This document shows positions 27,035 to 35,450 of a DNA stretch of 64,000 nucleotides, in pieces. This DNA comes from an uncultured Lachnospiraceae bacterium (GTDB lineage: Bacteria; Bacillota; Clostridia; Lachnospirales; Lachnospiraceae). Numbering within the stretch: the first letter of the stretch is position 1; the number at the start of each line of letters is the position of its first letter. A program made the position numbers and the translations under genes. The DNA is taken from positions 1 through 64,000 of the forward strand of contig ONAD01000010.1 in NCBI GenBank assembly GCA_900315735.1, in the 5' to 3' direction. The notes below the pieces were generated by a model. That model worked only from the letters and a program-made list of their open reading frames with translations, searched no databases and was not told the origin of the DNA.

Positions 27035-27063
27035 TCGACAATATTTTCAAACAATGATATACT
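27035..27063 (+). promoter_or_regulatory. Sigma-A-type promoter for CgeB-like gene
   Basis: TCGACA (27035-27040), a 17-nt spacer and TATACT (27058-27063) precede the start at 27106, with ACGAGGA as ribosome binding site. This vegetative-type promoter is back to back with the pseB promoter. Confidence 0.55.
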
Positions 27064-27105
27064 TCATAGCATAAAAATATAACAATTTTACTTACGAGGA
27101 TTCCC

Positions 27106-28272
27106 ATGAAAATACTATTTCTTGACTCATCGGCTTTTGCAAAAAAAGATATGATTGATGCTTTTCATTCCTGTTATATAGAAACTGATTTTTTTATTCA
27201 TTCTGACTATGACTTAAGGCAGAGTGATTCTTATAATTCTGCTTTTGATGCTGCTGTTGAAAATCAGAACTATGCTTTTGTTTTTTCTTTTAATTTTTAT
27301 CCCATTTTAGCATCATGTTGTCATCGCCATAATATTAATTATGTATCATATGTTTATGACAGTCCTCTGGTCTCTCTCTACTCCTATACTGTCACATATC
27401 CAACAAACTACATATTTCTTTTTGATTTTCCAATCTATCAGGAATTAAAAGACGGTGGAATCAATACTGTTTTCTTTCTTCCTCTTGCTGCTAATGCCCA
27501 AAGACTTTCTTCTTTAAAAGTTCCGGCAGAACTTCTCTCCAAAGTAAGCTCAGAAGTTTCTTTTGTTGGTTCTCTATATAATGAAGATCATCTTCTATTT
27601 GACCAAATGTATCCTAAGCTTTCTGATACCTCGCGTGGTTATCTGGATGCAATTATGAATGTGCAGCTACAAATATACGGTAAATTTCTCATACCTTCAC
27701 TCCTGACACCGGCTTTACTTACCGAAATGCAAAGTGCCATGCCTTATATAAATAATCCGGACGGTATTGAAACCTTAGAATATATCTATTCTAATTATTT
27801 CATTGCCAGAAAATTAACAGAGATTGAACGAACCAATATTTTAAACACAGTCTCCAGTCATCACTCTCTAAAATTATTTACTCATAACCCAACGCCCACT
27901 TTACCTGATGTAATCAATATGGGACCAATTGATTATGATACTATTATGCCACTTGTATTTCAGCACTCTGATATAAATCTAAATATTACCCTGCGCAGCA
28001 TTCAATGTGGAATTCCCCTCCGGGCATTCGATATCATGGGAAGTGGTGGTTTCCTGCTTACTAACTATCAGGAAGATTTTCTTAACTATTTTTCTCCGGG
28101 AGAGGACTTTGTTTATTACTCTTCCCCTGATGAAGTTGAAACACTTGTTCAATATTATCTTTCGCATGAAAAGGAGCGTCAGCAGATTGCTGCTAACGCC
28201 CTTGGCAAAATTTTAGAATCCCATACGTTTAAGCACAGAGTACAGACTATTCTTTCTCTTTTAACCGATTGA
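27106..28272 (+). CDS. CgeB-like GT-B glycosyltransferase (intact paralogue)
   Basis: This 388-aa protein opens MKILFLDSSAFAKKDMIDAF. It contains VSYVYDSPLVSLYSY, VSFVGSLYNEDHLLFDQ and the C-terminal signature DINLNITLRSIQCGIPLR, followed by FDIMGSGGFLLTNYQ. This pattern is that of CgeB/DUF3880-type GT-B transferases that act in spore or surface glycosylation. It is a paralogue of the broken gene at 20543; the two lie on either side of the pse operon in the same orientation. A role in modifying flagellin or in extending the Pse glycan is possible. Its last 26 bp overlap the 3' end of the convergent Maf gene. Confidence 0.75.
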   Translation: MKILFLDSSAFAKKDMIDAFHSCYIETDFFIHSDYDLRQSDSYNSAFDAAVENQNYAFVFSFNFYPILASCCHRHNINYVSYVYDSPLVSLYSYTVTYPTNYIFLFDFPIYQELKDGGINTVFFLPLAANAQRLSSLKVPAELLSKVSSEVSFVGSLYNEDHLLFDQMYPKLSDTSRGYLDAIMNVQLQIYGKFLIPSLLTPALLTEMQSAMPYINNPDGIETLEYIYSNYFIARKLTEIERTNILNTVSSHHSLKLFTHNPTPTLPDVINMGPIDYDTIMPLVFQHSDINLNITLRSIQCGIPLRAFDIMGSGGFLLTNYQEDFLNYFSPGEDFVYYSSPDEVETLVQYYLSHEKERQQIAANALGKILESHTFKHRVQTILSLLTD

Positions 28273-30091
28273 TAAACCGTTCGTTTAAATCTTTAATCAA
28301 CTGATTTACCGCATCCTCATATCCCTGATACCAGATTTTTGCCCGTTTGCAAAGGTCTGGTATTGTTAATTCTGCAGATAAAATATCATCCCCAACAGTA
28401 AATTCTATTTCACTATTATAATATAAAAGTAAATCCTGAACCGGTTCTTTTTGTATTTTATTATTCAGATTATCAAATTCTTTTATTAACCGTTTCTGGC
28501 TTTCGATATCCTTCATTTTTGCAGCTTTTTCCAAATCCTCTACTACCTTCGCTGCCTTTGAAATATTTTCTTTCACTTTTTCAAGTTTCTTAGGCTCTCT
28601 TTTTATCTTTTTTATAATACGTGCTCGTTCTTCCTCATTAAACGCTAATGGTACCTCTGCTATTAACTTTTCGAAATCAATTTCTTTTGTACATCCATCT
28701 ATTACTTCTTTAAGTGTCTGTACTTTAGCTCCCTCAATTACTGCTCCACCTTCCGTTGCGTTAATAACTGTAATATCTGGCGGAAGTTTGCGAATTTCTT
28801 TTTCAAGCCATTTCCGGTACATATCCATCTGATAATCTGTTTCGAGAATTTCACCATTGTTTCCTTTTACCTGTACAATCCGGCGGCTTTTCTGATGTGC
28901 CTTATCTTCCTCCGCATCCATCGCCAGCCCACTATTGTAGCTTTGTCCTCCCGTAAACGCCAAATCCTGTCCAATAAACACTATCTTTTTAAATCCAAGA
29001 GCCTTTATCAAAGAAAATGCACTTGTAGAAATTGAACCGCCTGTTTCTATCGGACATAATACATATTCTTTTTCCTCTATTGCTGCTTTAGCCAATAACG
29101 AAGTTGGATATTCATCAAAAAAATGTTTCCCTTTGTGTTTTCTCACAATATTCTCTCTTGAAATTGCCTCGAATATGAAAGGGAACGTATTAATATCGAT
29201 ACCCTCAAAAAATCTATCTGGGACTCTGGCATCTATTGTCATGCCAAAATCAGGAACAATTCCCGCATTTATAACGCCTCGGAGTGCAGCATCTACAACA
29301 AGTATCAATGCTTTACCCTTCGCCCGTTTTAATTCCTGCACATTCTTATTTAAGGATGGACCTGCTGCAACAATAATCGCCGGAACATCTTCAATTCCAG
29401 CTTCCTCCAGCTTCTTCTGTAACTGAAATGTATCTGTCTGCCACAAATAATCATACATATTGCTAATTGCATGTTCTGCAAATTCCTTCCGGAAATCATA
29501 TACTGTATTACGATATATTCTCGTATTATTCATAAAATATATCATCGTCTCCAACATATGCTTACATTCATTTAGATAAACCACATCATAATTTGGGAGT
29601 ATTCCAGGGCACAACATCCGTATATTATTAAAATTAATTCCAGATTCAAGATAGTGTTGTAACAGTTCTTCTGAATTAACAACAATATATACATTTTTTC
29701 TCTGAAACAGCGTACTACAGTCTACTTCATTTAAAGCAGTTAAAAATATTTCAACGGATGGTTCATATACGATCATTGTCATAGTATCTTCCATCTTCTC
29801 CGCAATTTTTTCAAGACCTCTCCCATCAGCAAAGCCAAAGAAAAAGAACACACTGTAAGCGTTTGCATTTTTGTATTGTTCTGCAAATAAACCTGCTGCT
29901 ATAGATGGTTCATACGAACTGTTTAACTTCCAATTTTTCCCCTCCATGCAAACTTCCGGATATTTTTCCCCATTTGCTGCACTCTTATATGCTACAGATA
30001 CTTCCGATTTACCTTCATAATCTTTTATATATTTCCACAGGTCAGCATGCTTCTTTTCCAATGCCTTTATATTTTTCTCATATAATGTCAT
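28247..30091 (-). CDS. Maf-family motility-associated glycosyltransferase
   Basis: The 614-aa protein belongs to the Maf/DUF115 family of flagellin nonulosonate transferases. Diagnostic segments are the central IIVAAGPSLNKNVQELKRAK and LILVVDAALRGVINAGIVPD, then MTIDARVPDRFF and later FIGQDLAFTGGQSYNSG. The N-terminal ~200 residues form a family-typical helical/Rossmann region (SVFFFFGFADGRGLEKI). Maf proteins add pseudaminic or legionaminic acid to Ser/Thr of flagellin in the cytoplasm before export. The complete pse operon and the flagellin gene on either side support this. The C-terminus is a long coiled-coil-like stretch. It overlaps the convergent gene by 26 bp. Confidence 0.85.
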   Translation of the reverse strand: MTLYEKNIKALEKKHADLWKYIKDYEGKSEVSVAYKSAANGEKYPEVCMEGKNWKLNSSYEPSIAAGLFAEQYKNANAYSVFFFFGFADGRGLEKIAEKMEDTMTMIVYEPSVEIFLTALNEVDCSTLFQRKNVYIVVNSEELLQHYLESGINFNNIRMLCPGILPNYDVVYLNECKHMLETMIYFMNNTRIYRNTVYDFRKEFAEHAISNMYDYLWQTDTFQLQKKLEEAGIEDVPAIIVAAGPSLNKNVQELKRAKGKALILVVDAALRGVINAGIVPDFGMTIDARVPDRFFEGIDINTFPFIFEAISRENIVRKHKGKHFFDEYPTSLLAKAAIEEKEYVLCPIETGGSISTSAFSLIKALGFKKIVFIGQDLAFTGGQSYNSGLAMDAEEDKAHQKSRRIVQVKGNNGEILETDYQMDMYRKWLEKEIRKLPPDITVINATEGGAVIEGAKVQTLKEVIDGCTKEIDFEKLIAEVPLAFNEEERARIIKKIKREPKKLEKVKENISKAAKVVEDLEKAAKMKDIESQKRLIKEFDNLNNKIQKEPVQDLLLYYNSEIEFTVGDDILSAELTIPDLCKRAKIWYQGYEDAVNQLIKDLNERFINRLKEKE

Positions 30092-30095
30092 CTAC

Positions 30096-30356
30096 CTATA
30101 TCTCCCATCCCATATATATAGCGAATCTGTATTTCATGCAATCTGCCATTTCTACAATATCTCGATTTCGATATGCTCTGATAATCTCTTCCAAAATTTC
30201 AACAGCCATTTCTGCCGACTGCGGATTGTTTTCATCTATTTTCTCTATTAAACTGTTTTTAATCTCATTTATGTTTTTTTCTATCCACGAATAAGCTTCA
30301 TCCTGCTTATTCTGGTACATTTTTTCCACTATTTCTGCTACTATCTCCTGACTCAT
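30096..30356 (-). CDS. Unrecognised small helical protein
   Basis: This 86-aa acidic, mostly helical protein (EIVAEIVEKMYQNKQDEAY, AVEILEEIIRAYRNRD) lies 4 nt upstream of the Maf gene and 96 bp downstream of flagellin. It starts at an ATG with GGAGAG nearby. It has no signal or membrane segment. Its position suggests a small adaptor or chaperone for flagellin glycosylation or export, similar in size to other flagellar chaperones, but I recognise no family. Confidence 0.55.
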   Translation of the reverse strand: MSQEIVAEIVEKMYQNKQDEAYSWIEKNINEIKNSLIEKIDENNPQSAEMAVEILEEIIRAYRNRDIVEMADCMKYRFAIYMGWEI

Positions 30357-30399
30357 TATCTCTCCATTCCTTTTTATTTCAGCTTATCATTTAACAAAA

Positions 30400-30434
30400 A
30401 TAAAGCCAACCCCAAAGGGATTGGCCTTACTTTT
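30400..30434 (-). terminator. Intrinsic terminator of flagellin gene
   Basis: On the minus strand AAGGCCAATCCC pairs with the later GGGGTTGGCTTT around a short loop, followed by ATTTTTG. It lies 19 nt after the flagellin stop codon and separates this highly expressed gene from the 86-aa gene. Confidence 0.8.
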
Positions 30435-30452
30435 ATGGTTGAGTACTTAGGA

Positions 30453-31286
30453 TTACTGAAGTAAGGATAATACACCCTGAGTAGACTGATTAGCCTGTGC
30501 TAACATAGACTGACCTGCCTGAGCAAGGATATTATTCTTGCTGTATGTAACCATTTCAGAAGCCATATCTGTATCACGGATACGGGATTCTGCTGACTGA
30601 GTATTTTCAGATGTGGTATCCAGGTTGGCAATTGTGTGCTCCAGACGGTTCTGGATAGCACCAAGTGCAGAACGCTGCTTAGATACGTTCTCAATTGCAG
30701 TCTGGACTTTCTTCATATAAGAACCAGCCTTTGTGAAAGAACTTACACAAATATTAGATACTTTATCAAGTCCGATTGCGGTAGCGCCCATTGTCTTGAT
30801 ATTGAAGTCGATTACCTGACCAGATAATGCTCCAACCTGAAGTTTCATCTTATTACTAGCAGCTGAGAAAGATCCGTCTAAAAGATTCATTGTATTGAAC
30901 TGTGTAGTAGACTTGATACGGTCAATTTCAGATGTCAACTGTACTAATTCATCTTTGATAGCATTTCTATCTACAGATGTGTTAGTGTCGTTAGCTGCCT
31001 GTGTAGCAAGTTCGTTCATACGCTGTAAGATAGAATGTGTTTCATTTAATGCACCCTCAGCGGTCTGTACTAAAGATACACCATCCTGTGCGTTTGCAGA
31101 AGCTTTGTTAAGACCACGGATCTGGCTTCTCATTTTCTCAGAAATGGAAAGTCCTGCTGCGTCATCTGCTGCACGGTTGATTTTGTAACCGGAAGATAAT
31201 TTCTCAGTTGATTTTGCCTGTGCGCTTGTTGTGATACCTAACTGTCTGTTTGTGTTTGCTGCCTGTAAATTGTGTTGTACTACCAT
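30453..31286 (-). CDS. Flagellin
   Basis: This 277-aa protein is a short flagellin consisting of the D0/D1 parts only. The N-terminal domain reads VVQHNLQAANTNRQLGIT, then LSSGYKINRAADDAAGLSIS. The C-terminal domain is RSALGAIQNRLEHTIANLDT with an end ANQSTQGVLSLLQ. The central region (about 140-185) is very short, with an unusual cysteine at 180 (NICVSSF). Pseudaminic acid sites would be surface Ser/Thr in that region. It has a strong AAGGAGGAATT ribosome site, a sigma-28-type promoter at 31414-31440 and a possible CsrA-binding leader. Size matches small flagellins of Lachnospiraceae. Confidence 0.95.
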   Translation of the reverse strand: MVVQHNLQAANTNRQLGITTSAQAKSTEKLSSGYKINRAADDAAGLSISEKMRSQIRGLNKASANAQDGVSLVQTAEGALNETHSILQRMNELATQAANDTNTSVDRNAIKDELVQLTSEIDRIKSTTQFNTMNLLDGSFSAASNKMKLQVGALSGQVIDFNIKTMGATAIGLDKVSNICVSSFTKAGSYMKKVQTAIENVSKQRSALGAIQNRLEHTIANLDTTSENTQSAESRIRDTDMASEMVTYSKNNILAQAGQSMLAQANQSTQGVLSLLQ

Positions 31287-31326
31287 AATTAATTCCTCCT
31301 TGAATTTAACGTCGCTTCCTTGCGAC
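31287..31326 (-). promoter_or_regulatory. Probable CsrA-binding leader of flagellin mRNA
   Basis: In the minus-strand transcript a small stem GTCGC/GCGAC (31311-31315 with 31322-31326) presents AAGGAA in its 6-nt loop. A second GGA occurs in the AAGGAGGA ribosome binding site at 31294-31301. One GGA in a hairpin loop plus one over the ribosome site is how CsrA represses hag in Bacillus subtilis. csrA and fliW are encoded about 4 kb away. A third GGA lies at about 31363. Confidence 0.6.
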
Positions 31327-31413
31327 TACTTGTTTGTTGTTGCAGATATCTTATCGGCCGTACGCTCCTCAAATCCATCTGCTAAGTAACAATATCTTGT
31401 TTACTTGTTATAT

Positions 31414-31440
31414 ATATCGGACGGTTGTCTCGATACTTTA
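31414..31440 (-). promoter_or_regulatory. Sigma-28-type promoter of flagellin
   Basis: The minus strand reads TAAA-N15-TCCGATAT, an excellent match to the flagellar sigma factor consensus. The predicted RNA start is near 31405, giving a leader of about 120 nt that contains the CsrA-type hairpin. Confidence 0.85.
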
Positions 31441-31474
31441 TAGTAAATGGAAAAATTTTTTAAATTTTTCCAGT

Positions 31475-31960
31475 CTACTTCTTATCATCCAGAAATGCAG
31501 CTTCCGGTGCTCCCATCTTCATCATATTTCTGTAATAGGAATTCACCGCCTGTCTGGATTTCTTTACTTCCTTAATTTGTTTCTTCACGGAAGTAAATTT
31601 CTGCTGCACCAATACCTGATTACGTTTTTCCTGGCTCTGGATTGCAGTGCTTTTGTCCATGATTGCAGTAATATCCCGCTTCATCTGGGCAATGTCATCC
31701 GAATATGTCCCGCGGTTCTCTGTCAAATCAGCTCGGACCCGATCATAAATCTGGCTGAATCCGTCATCTAACTTTGATAACTGCTCCACCAGTTCTGCCT
31801 TACGGTTCAGATTTTCTTTCAGCTCATCCGGATCTAAATCCGGATTTTCCAGCATATCCTTCTGCAATACATTTAATGCCATAATTGTATCCAGCAATTC
31901 TATTTTTTTCGTAAGGCTCTGTTTTAAGATTTCAATATAGCTGTTATTTGCTGTGTGCAA
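31475..31960 (-). CDS. FliT-like flagellar export chaperone candidate
   Basis: The 161-aa protein is almost entirely helical/coiled coil (SLTKKIELLDTIMALNVLQK, ENLNRKAELVEQLSKLDDGF). It follows fliS with a 17-bp overlap. In many bacteria the gene after fliD-fliS is fliT, whose product chaperones the FliD cap protein. Length is somewhat above the 110-120 aa usual for FliT and the sequence is not diagnostic, so FlgN-like or another chaperone is possible. The position between fliS and flagellin strongly supports a flagellar role. Confidence 0.6.
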   Translation of the reverse strand: MHTANNSYIEILKQSLTKKIELLDTIMALNVLQKDMLENPDLDPDELKENLNRKAELVEQLSKLDDGFSQIYDRVRADLTENRGTYSDDIAQMKRDITAIMDKSTAIQSQEKRNQVLVQQKFTSVKKQIKEVKKSRQAVNSYYRNMMKMGAPEAAFLDDKK

Positions 31961-32321
31961 GCTTCATTACCTCTTTCCAAGTATCACGCATGGTGCGAAG
32001 GTGTACCAGTACTTCCTCTAAGATTTCTTTATCTTTTTTCATGTTTGCCTCAACCAGGCGTTCCTGTAAGTACTTATATACATTGTCAAAGTCCTTTGCA
32101 ACCGGATACTTATGATTTAAGGTTGCCTGAAACTCTTCTATGATATTTTCTACTTTCATAATATTGGTATGGGCTTTCTGAATATCATTCTCCTCAATTC
32201 CCATGATTGCAATATTGCAGAATTTAATGGCACCTTCATAAAGCATCAGTGTCAATTCTGCCGGAGAAGCAGTCATAATCTTACTGTTCTGATATGCTGC
32301 ATATCCATTGTTCATTGTCAT
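31944..32321 (-). CDS. fliS: Flagellin export chaperone FliS
   Basis: Start at 32321 (MTMNNGYAAYQNSKIMTASP) is chosen for the GGAGG 7 nt upstream. The 125-aa helical protein has the family segments LTLMLYEGAIKFCNIAI and TLNHKYPVAKDFDNVYKYL. FliS binds the C-terminal tail of flagellin in the cytoplasm and delivers it to the export gate; it also relates to FliW signalling. It sits 66 nt after fliD and is probably in the flaG-fliD-fliS operon. Confidence 0.92.
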   Translation of the reverse strand: MTMNNGYAAYQNSKIMTASPAELTLMLYEGAIKFCNIAIMGIEENDIQKAHTNIMKVENIIEEFQATLNHKYPVAKDFDNVYKYLQERLVEANMKKDKEILEEVLVHLRTMRDTWKEVMKLAHSK

Positions 32322-32387
32322 CGTGTTACCTCCATGTATTTTCACATAATCACCGTTCTATGCCTGCGACTGACATTTCATCGGCTC

Positions 32388-34700
32388 TTATGAACCTAAA
32401 AGACCTGACAGTGAAGAGGTAGACTGCTGTAATTTTGCCAGTGCAGTTTCCATCGCTGCAAATTTCTTATAATAAGAATCTTCCATCGAAGTAATCTTAT
32501 CTTCCCACTTTGTAATAGTTGTGGTGTAATTGCTATATTCCTTTGCCATTTGCTTATCATTATAAACAGTCATTGCACTGCTTAATGAATTTGACTTCAT
32601 CTTTGCATCAATTTCATTATAAACACCACCTATCAGCTGCTGCATGAATGCCGTAACTGTATCCGGGTCTTCCTGTAACATCTGTTTTAACTTATTGGTC
32701 TTAGAAGAAACCGCAGAATCATCTGCATCACCATCAATATGATAAGCATTTTCCTCATTCTCATCTGCATTGAGATATCCCAGGGTTGAAATACCAAAGC
32801 TGGAAAGGCTGTAACTCTTACCATTTACAGTATATCCTTTATACATGGCATTGGTCATGGAATTTAAAAGATTGCCCAGGCTGTCATCCCGGCGAAGCAA
32901 TGCGCTCTTTACCTTCTTCTCCCATTCCTCTATCTCCGAATCTGTCATAGCATCTTTTTCTTCTGTTGTTAACGGCTCGTATCCCTTGGCAGAATCTGCG
33001 TTGTAAAGAGAAGTCATCTCATTAATCAGGGAATTATATTCTTTTAAGAAATCTTTTATTTTCTTGTATACACCGTCAACATCATTCTTTACGGTTACAT
33101 TAAGCTCGCTGCCTTCGGTAGAAGCCAGTGCTTCAATCTTCAGTCCGTTAATACTGAAGGAGTTAGAGGACGACGTATATTTTGCACTATTTACATAAAT
33201 CTCTGCATCCTGACCATCTACGCGGGTTGCATCCGTATTGTACTGGGTCTTGTCAGCTGCATTGGCAAGCTGTTTTACCGCATAGGAAATACGTGCCTCC
33301 AATGCCGCCTGATCTTCCCCATTATCTAACAGGGCATATTTCTCAAGGACTGCTTTATTATCACTGATAATCTTATTCTGGGTAGTAATACTGTCCTGCT
33401 CTTTCGTAATCTTATCATTGTATGCATTGGTAAGTTCTTCTATGGATGCATATTCTGAACCTGCCGCCCCCTTATAAGCATGCTGTACACTGGTAATGAA
33501 ATCATTCATATCCGCTTTTTCATCAGCTGTCAGGGTGTCATCAGCTGCCTGGGCATCATACTTGTCTACTGCTGCCTTTGCCGCCGCAAATTCTGCAATG
33601 GTAACCTGTTTTACATCTTCTCCGGCATTTTCATCCTTCTTCGCAACAAGACCTGCTTTGGCTGCAAGGGCATTCAGGCGGTCTGTACCGGTTGCTTTTT
33701 TATCATCTGCGACTGTATCGTCTGCTGCAATCAGCTTTCCTTCTGAATCTCTTTTAAAGTTTCCATCATCATCCAATTCATATGTTTTGGACAAATCAGC
33801 TTTGGACATGGATGCCAGTTCATCCAAATCACGGATTTCTCCTGCATTATCAAGTCCCTTATATGCATTCATCATGGTCTCATAGGAAGATGCATAATTT
33901 ACCTTTGTTGTATAACCGGAAATCTTAGAGCGTGACTGTGTAATGCTGTTATTGGCTGCTGAGATTGCATCTTTGGAGTTCTGCAGATCTGTAAGAATCT
34001 GTCCGATGTCCTGTCCGTCAAATGCTGCCCACGCCTGATAACGTTCGGTATTGCTCTTAGAAGCTACGCTTAAGCCCAATGCCTTTAATGCTTTACTTCC
34101 GTTGGAATCTGCTCCTGCCAGACTGAAATCATTGGCTGCTCCTGTTCCAGATGCTGCCACATAGATTCTCTGGTTGGTAGCATCATAAGATGCTTTTACA
34201 CCCGCATCATTTAATTTAGAAACAAAATCACTGATGGTTGTATCTGCTGTCACTTCAATGGTGCTGGTCTTTCCTGCAGATGTCACTTCAATCTTTCCAC
34301 CGGAAAAGCTGTCATCACCTAATAACTCACTGAGCTTGGTTGCTCCGGTTGTAGAAGATGCAAGCTGTCCACCGGTAAGATAACCAGATTTTGCCACCTG
34401 ATTAATCTTTAAGGTATAGCTTCCGTTTACTGCAGTACCTTCTGCGCTGACATTTGCCTTGGTAGAATCTGATACTGTAGCCATCTTGGTCTTATATGCA
34501 GAGCTGTACTTTAAGCTTGTCATATTGCTGTATAAGCTCTTTACTTTTTTATTTAATGTCTTCCACGCATCCTGCTTCCAGGAAAGCTTGGTCTGCGCTT
34601 TTACAAATGTATTTTTCTTTACGTTATATGCGGATACCAACTGCGAAACAATTGCTTCGGTATCCATTCCTGATGCTAATCCTGATACTCGAATTGCCAT
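32388..34700 (-). CDS. fliD: Flagellar filament cap protein FliD
   Basis: This 770-aa protein has the FliD N-terminus RVSGLASGMDTEAIVSQLV and a C-terminal FliD domain (KIKDFLKEYNSLINEMTSLY, then LSSFGISTLGYLN, AFMQQLIGGVY, final coiled KLQQSTSSLSGLLG). It forms the cap that folds flagellin at the filament tip. It is longer than the 450-650 aa common in other bacteria. The extra length is in the middle, an Ala/Asp-rich segment (TERYQAW to about residue 480) that probably makes exposed domains. It lies 12 nt after flaG. Confidence 0.92.
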   Translation of the reverse strand: MAIRVSGLASGMDTEAIVSQLVSAYNVKKNTFVKAQTKLSWKQDAWKTLNKKVKSLYSNMTSLKYSSAYKTKMATVSDSTKANVSAEGTAVNGSYTLKINQVAKSGYLTGGQLASSTTGATKLSELLGDDSFSGGKIEVTSAGKTSTIEVTADTTISDFVSKLNDAGVKASYDATNQRIYVAASGTGAANDFSLAGADSNGSKALKALGLSVASKSNTERYQAWAAFDGQDIGQILTDLQNSKDAISAANNSITQSRSKISGYTTKVNYASSYETMMNAYKGLDNAGEIRDLDELASMSKADLSKTYELDDDGNFKRDSEGKLIAADDTVADDKKATGTDRLNALAAKAGLVAKKDENAGEDVKQVTIAEFAAAKAAVDKYDAQAADDTLTADEKADMNDFITSVQHAYKGAAGSEYASIEELTNAYNDKITKEQDSITTQNKIISDNKAVLEKYALLDNGEDQAALEARISYAVKQLANAADKTQYNTDATRVDGQDAEIYVNSAKYTSSSNSFSINGLKIEALASTEGSELNVTVKNDVDGVYKKIKDFLKEYNSLINEMTSLYNADSAKGYEPLTTEEKDAMTDSEIEEWEKKVKSALLRRDDSLGNLLNSMTNAMYKGYTVNGKSYSLSSFGISTLGYLNADENEENAYHIDGDADDSAVSSKTNKLKQMLQEDPDTVTAFMQQLIGGVYNEIDAKMKSNSLSSAMTVYNDKQMAKEYSNYTTTITKWEDKITSMEDSYYKKFAAMETALAKLQQSTSSLSGLLGS

Positions 34701-34712
34701 CTTAAGTACCTC

Positions 34713-35138
34713 CTATCTCTTCTCGTCTACCATCAGCCCTGCCATCTCCCAGAGCTTCTGTATCATGTCAAGTGTCTTCTCCGGCGGATATTCTTTAATC
34801 ACTTTCTTACTCTCTTTATCCACAATCTTAATGGTGACACGATTGGTTCCTTCGTGGATGCCAAAGATTGCTTCTGTATGAGCCTGACTGCGATTGATAC
34901 TCTCCACCGCTTTCTTAACCTGTTCCGAGGAAGAGGCAGTTGCTTTTTCTTCTTCTGTTGGATTCTGACTCTGTGTTGCTGCTGCATTTTCTAATGCATT
35001 GGCATTTTCCTGCTGCATTTCATCTGCACTTGTCTGTAATCCTTCTGTTGTTACTGAGGAACTTTCTTTTGTGGTTCCCTGAACCGGAGAACTTCCCTGA
35101 TACACCGATCCACTGTTTCTGATTGATTCAATTGACAT
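34713..35138 (-). CDS. flaG: FlaG family flagellar protein
   Basis: The 141-aa protein has a low-complexity Ser/Thr/Gln/Glu-rich N-terminal half. The conserved C-terminal FlaG domain is RVTIKIVDKESKKVIKEYPP, then MIQKLWEMAGLMVDEKR. FlaG proteins influence filament length and are commonly encoded just before fliD, as here. A sigma-28-like promoter is found 56 nt upstream (35194-35221). Confidence 0.88.
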   Translation of the reverse strand: MSIESIRNSGSVYQGSSPVQGTTKESSSVTTEGLQTSADEMQQENANALENAAATQSQNPTEEEKATASSSEQVKKAVESINRSQAHTEAIFGIHEGTNRVTIKIVDKESKKVIKEYPPEKTLDMIQKLWEMAGLMVDEKR

Positions 35139-35193
35139 TGCTTACACCTCCATGTGCTTCTTGTCATTTCCGTTTACCATTGTTCTAACTCTT

Positions 35194-35221
35194 ATATCGG
35201 TAGAACCCGTAAATTTATTTA
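35194..35221 (-). promoter_or_regulatory. Sigma-28-type promoter of flaG-fliD-fliS
   Basis: The minus strand has TAAA-N16-ACCGATAT (a second TAAA gives N12). It lies in the 87-bp gap between csrA and flaG and overlaps the end of the csrA gap, so flaG-fliD-fliS can be transcribed apart from the flgM operon. Confidence 0.7.
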
Positions 35222-35225
35222 GCGG

Positions 35226-35450
35226 TTACAGTAAATTTTTCAAAGCCTCTAATCCATCCACCTTAAGGGACGCTTCATTTTCTTTCTGAATCTGTAAATA
35301 TACTTCTTTTCGATATACCGGCACATTCTTTGGTGCTGAGATGCCGATTTTAATCTGATCTCCTCTGATTTCCAGTACTGTTATCTCAATATTGTTATTG
35401 ATAACAAGGGATTCTCCCTTTTTTCTTGTTAATGCCAGCATCTTATTCAC
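35226..35450 (-). CDS. csrA: Carbon storage regulator CsrA
   Basis: The 74-aa protein opens [20 protein letters not shown] (after MNK) and has the RNA-binding region [20 protein letters not shown]. It is a dimeric RNA-binding protein that represses flagellin translation in Firmicutes until FliW sequesters it. It overlaps fliW by 8 bp and is the last gene of the flgM-flgN-flgK-flgK-flgL-fliW-csrA operon. A probable target hairpin is found in the flagellin leader at 31311-31326. Confidence 0.95.
   Translation of the reverse strand: MNKMLALTRKKGESLVINNNIEITVLEIRGDQIKIGISAPKNVPVYRKEVYLQIQKENEASLKVDGLEALKNLL

Noticed and set aside
31351-31358. Perfect sigma-28 -10-like GCCGATAA on the minus strand in the flagellin leader
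   Set aside because: No TAAA-like -35 at the right distance; the site at 31414-31440 is complete and better placed.
33496-33885. Plus-strand frame of 129 aa inside fliD
   Set aside because: Ser/Ala-rich antisense shadow of the Ala/Asp-rich part of fliD, with no ribosome binding site.
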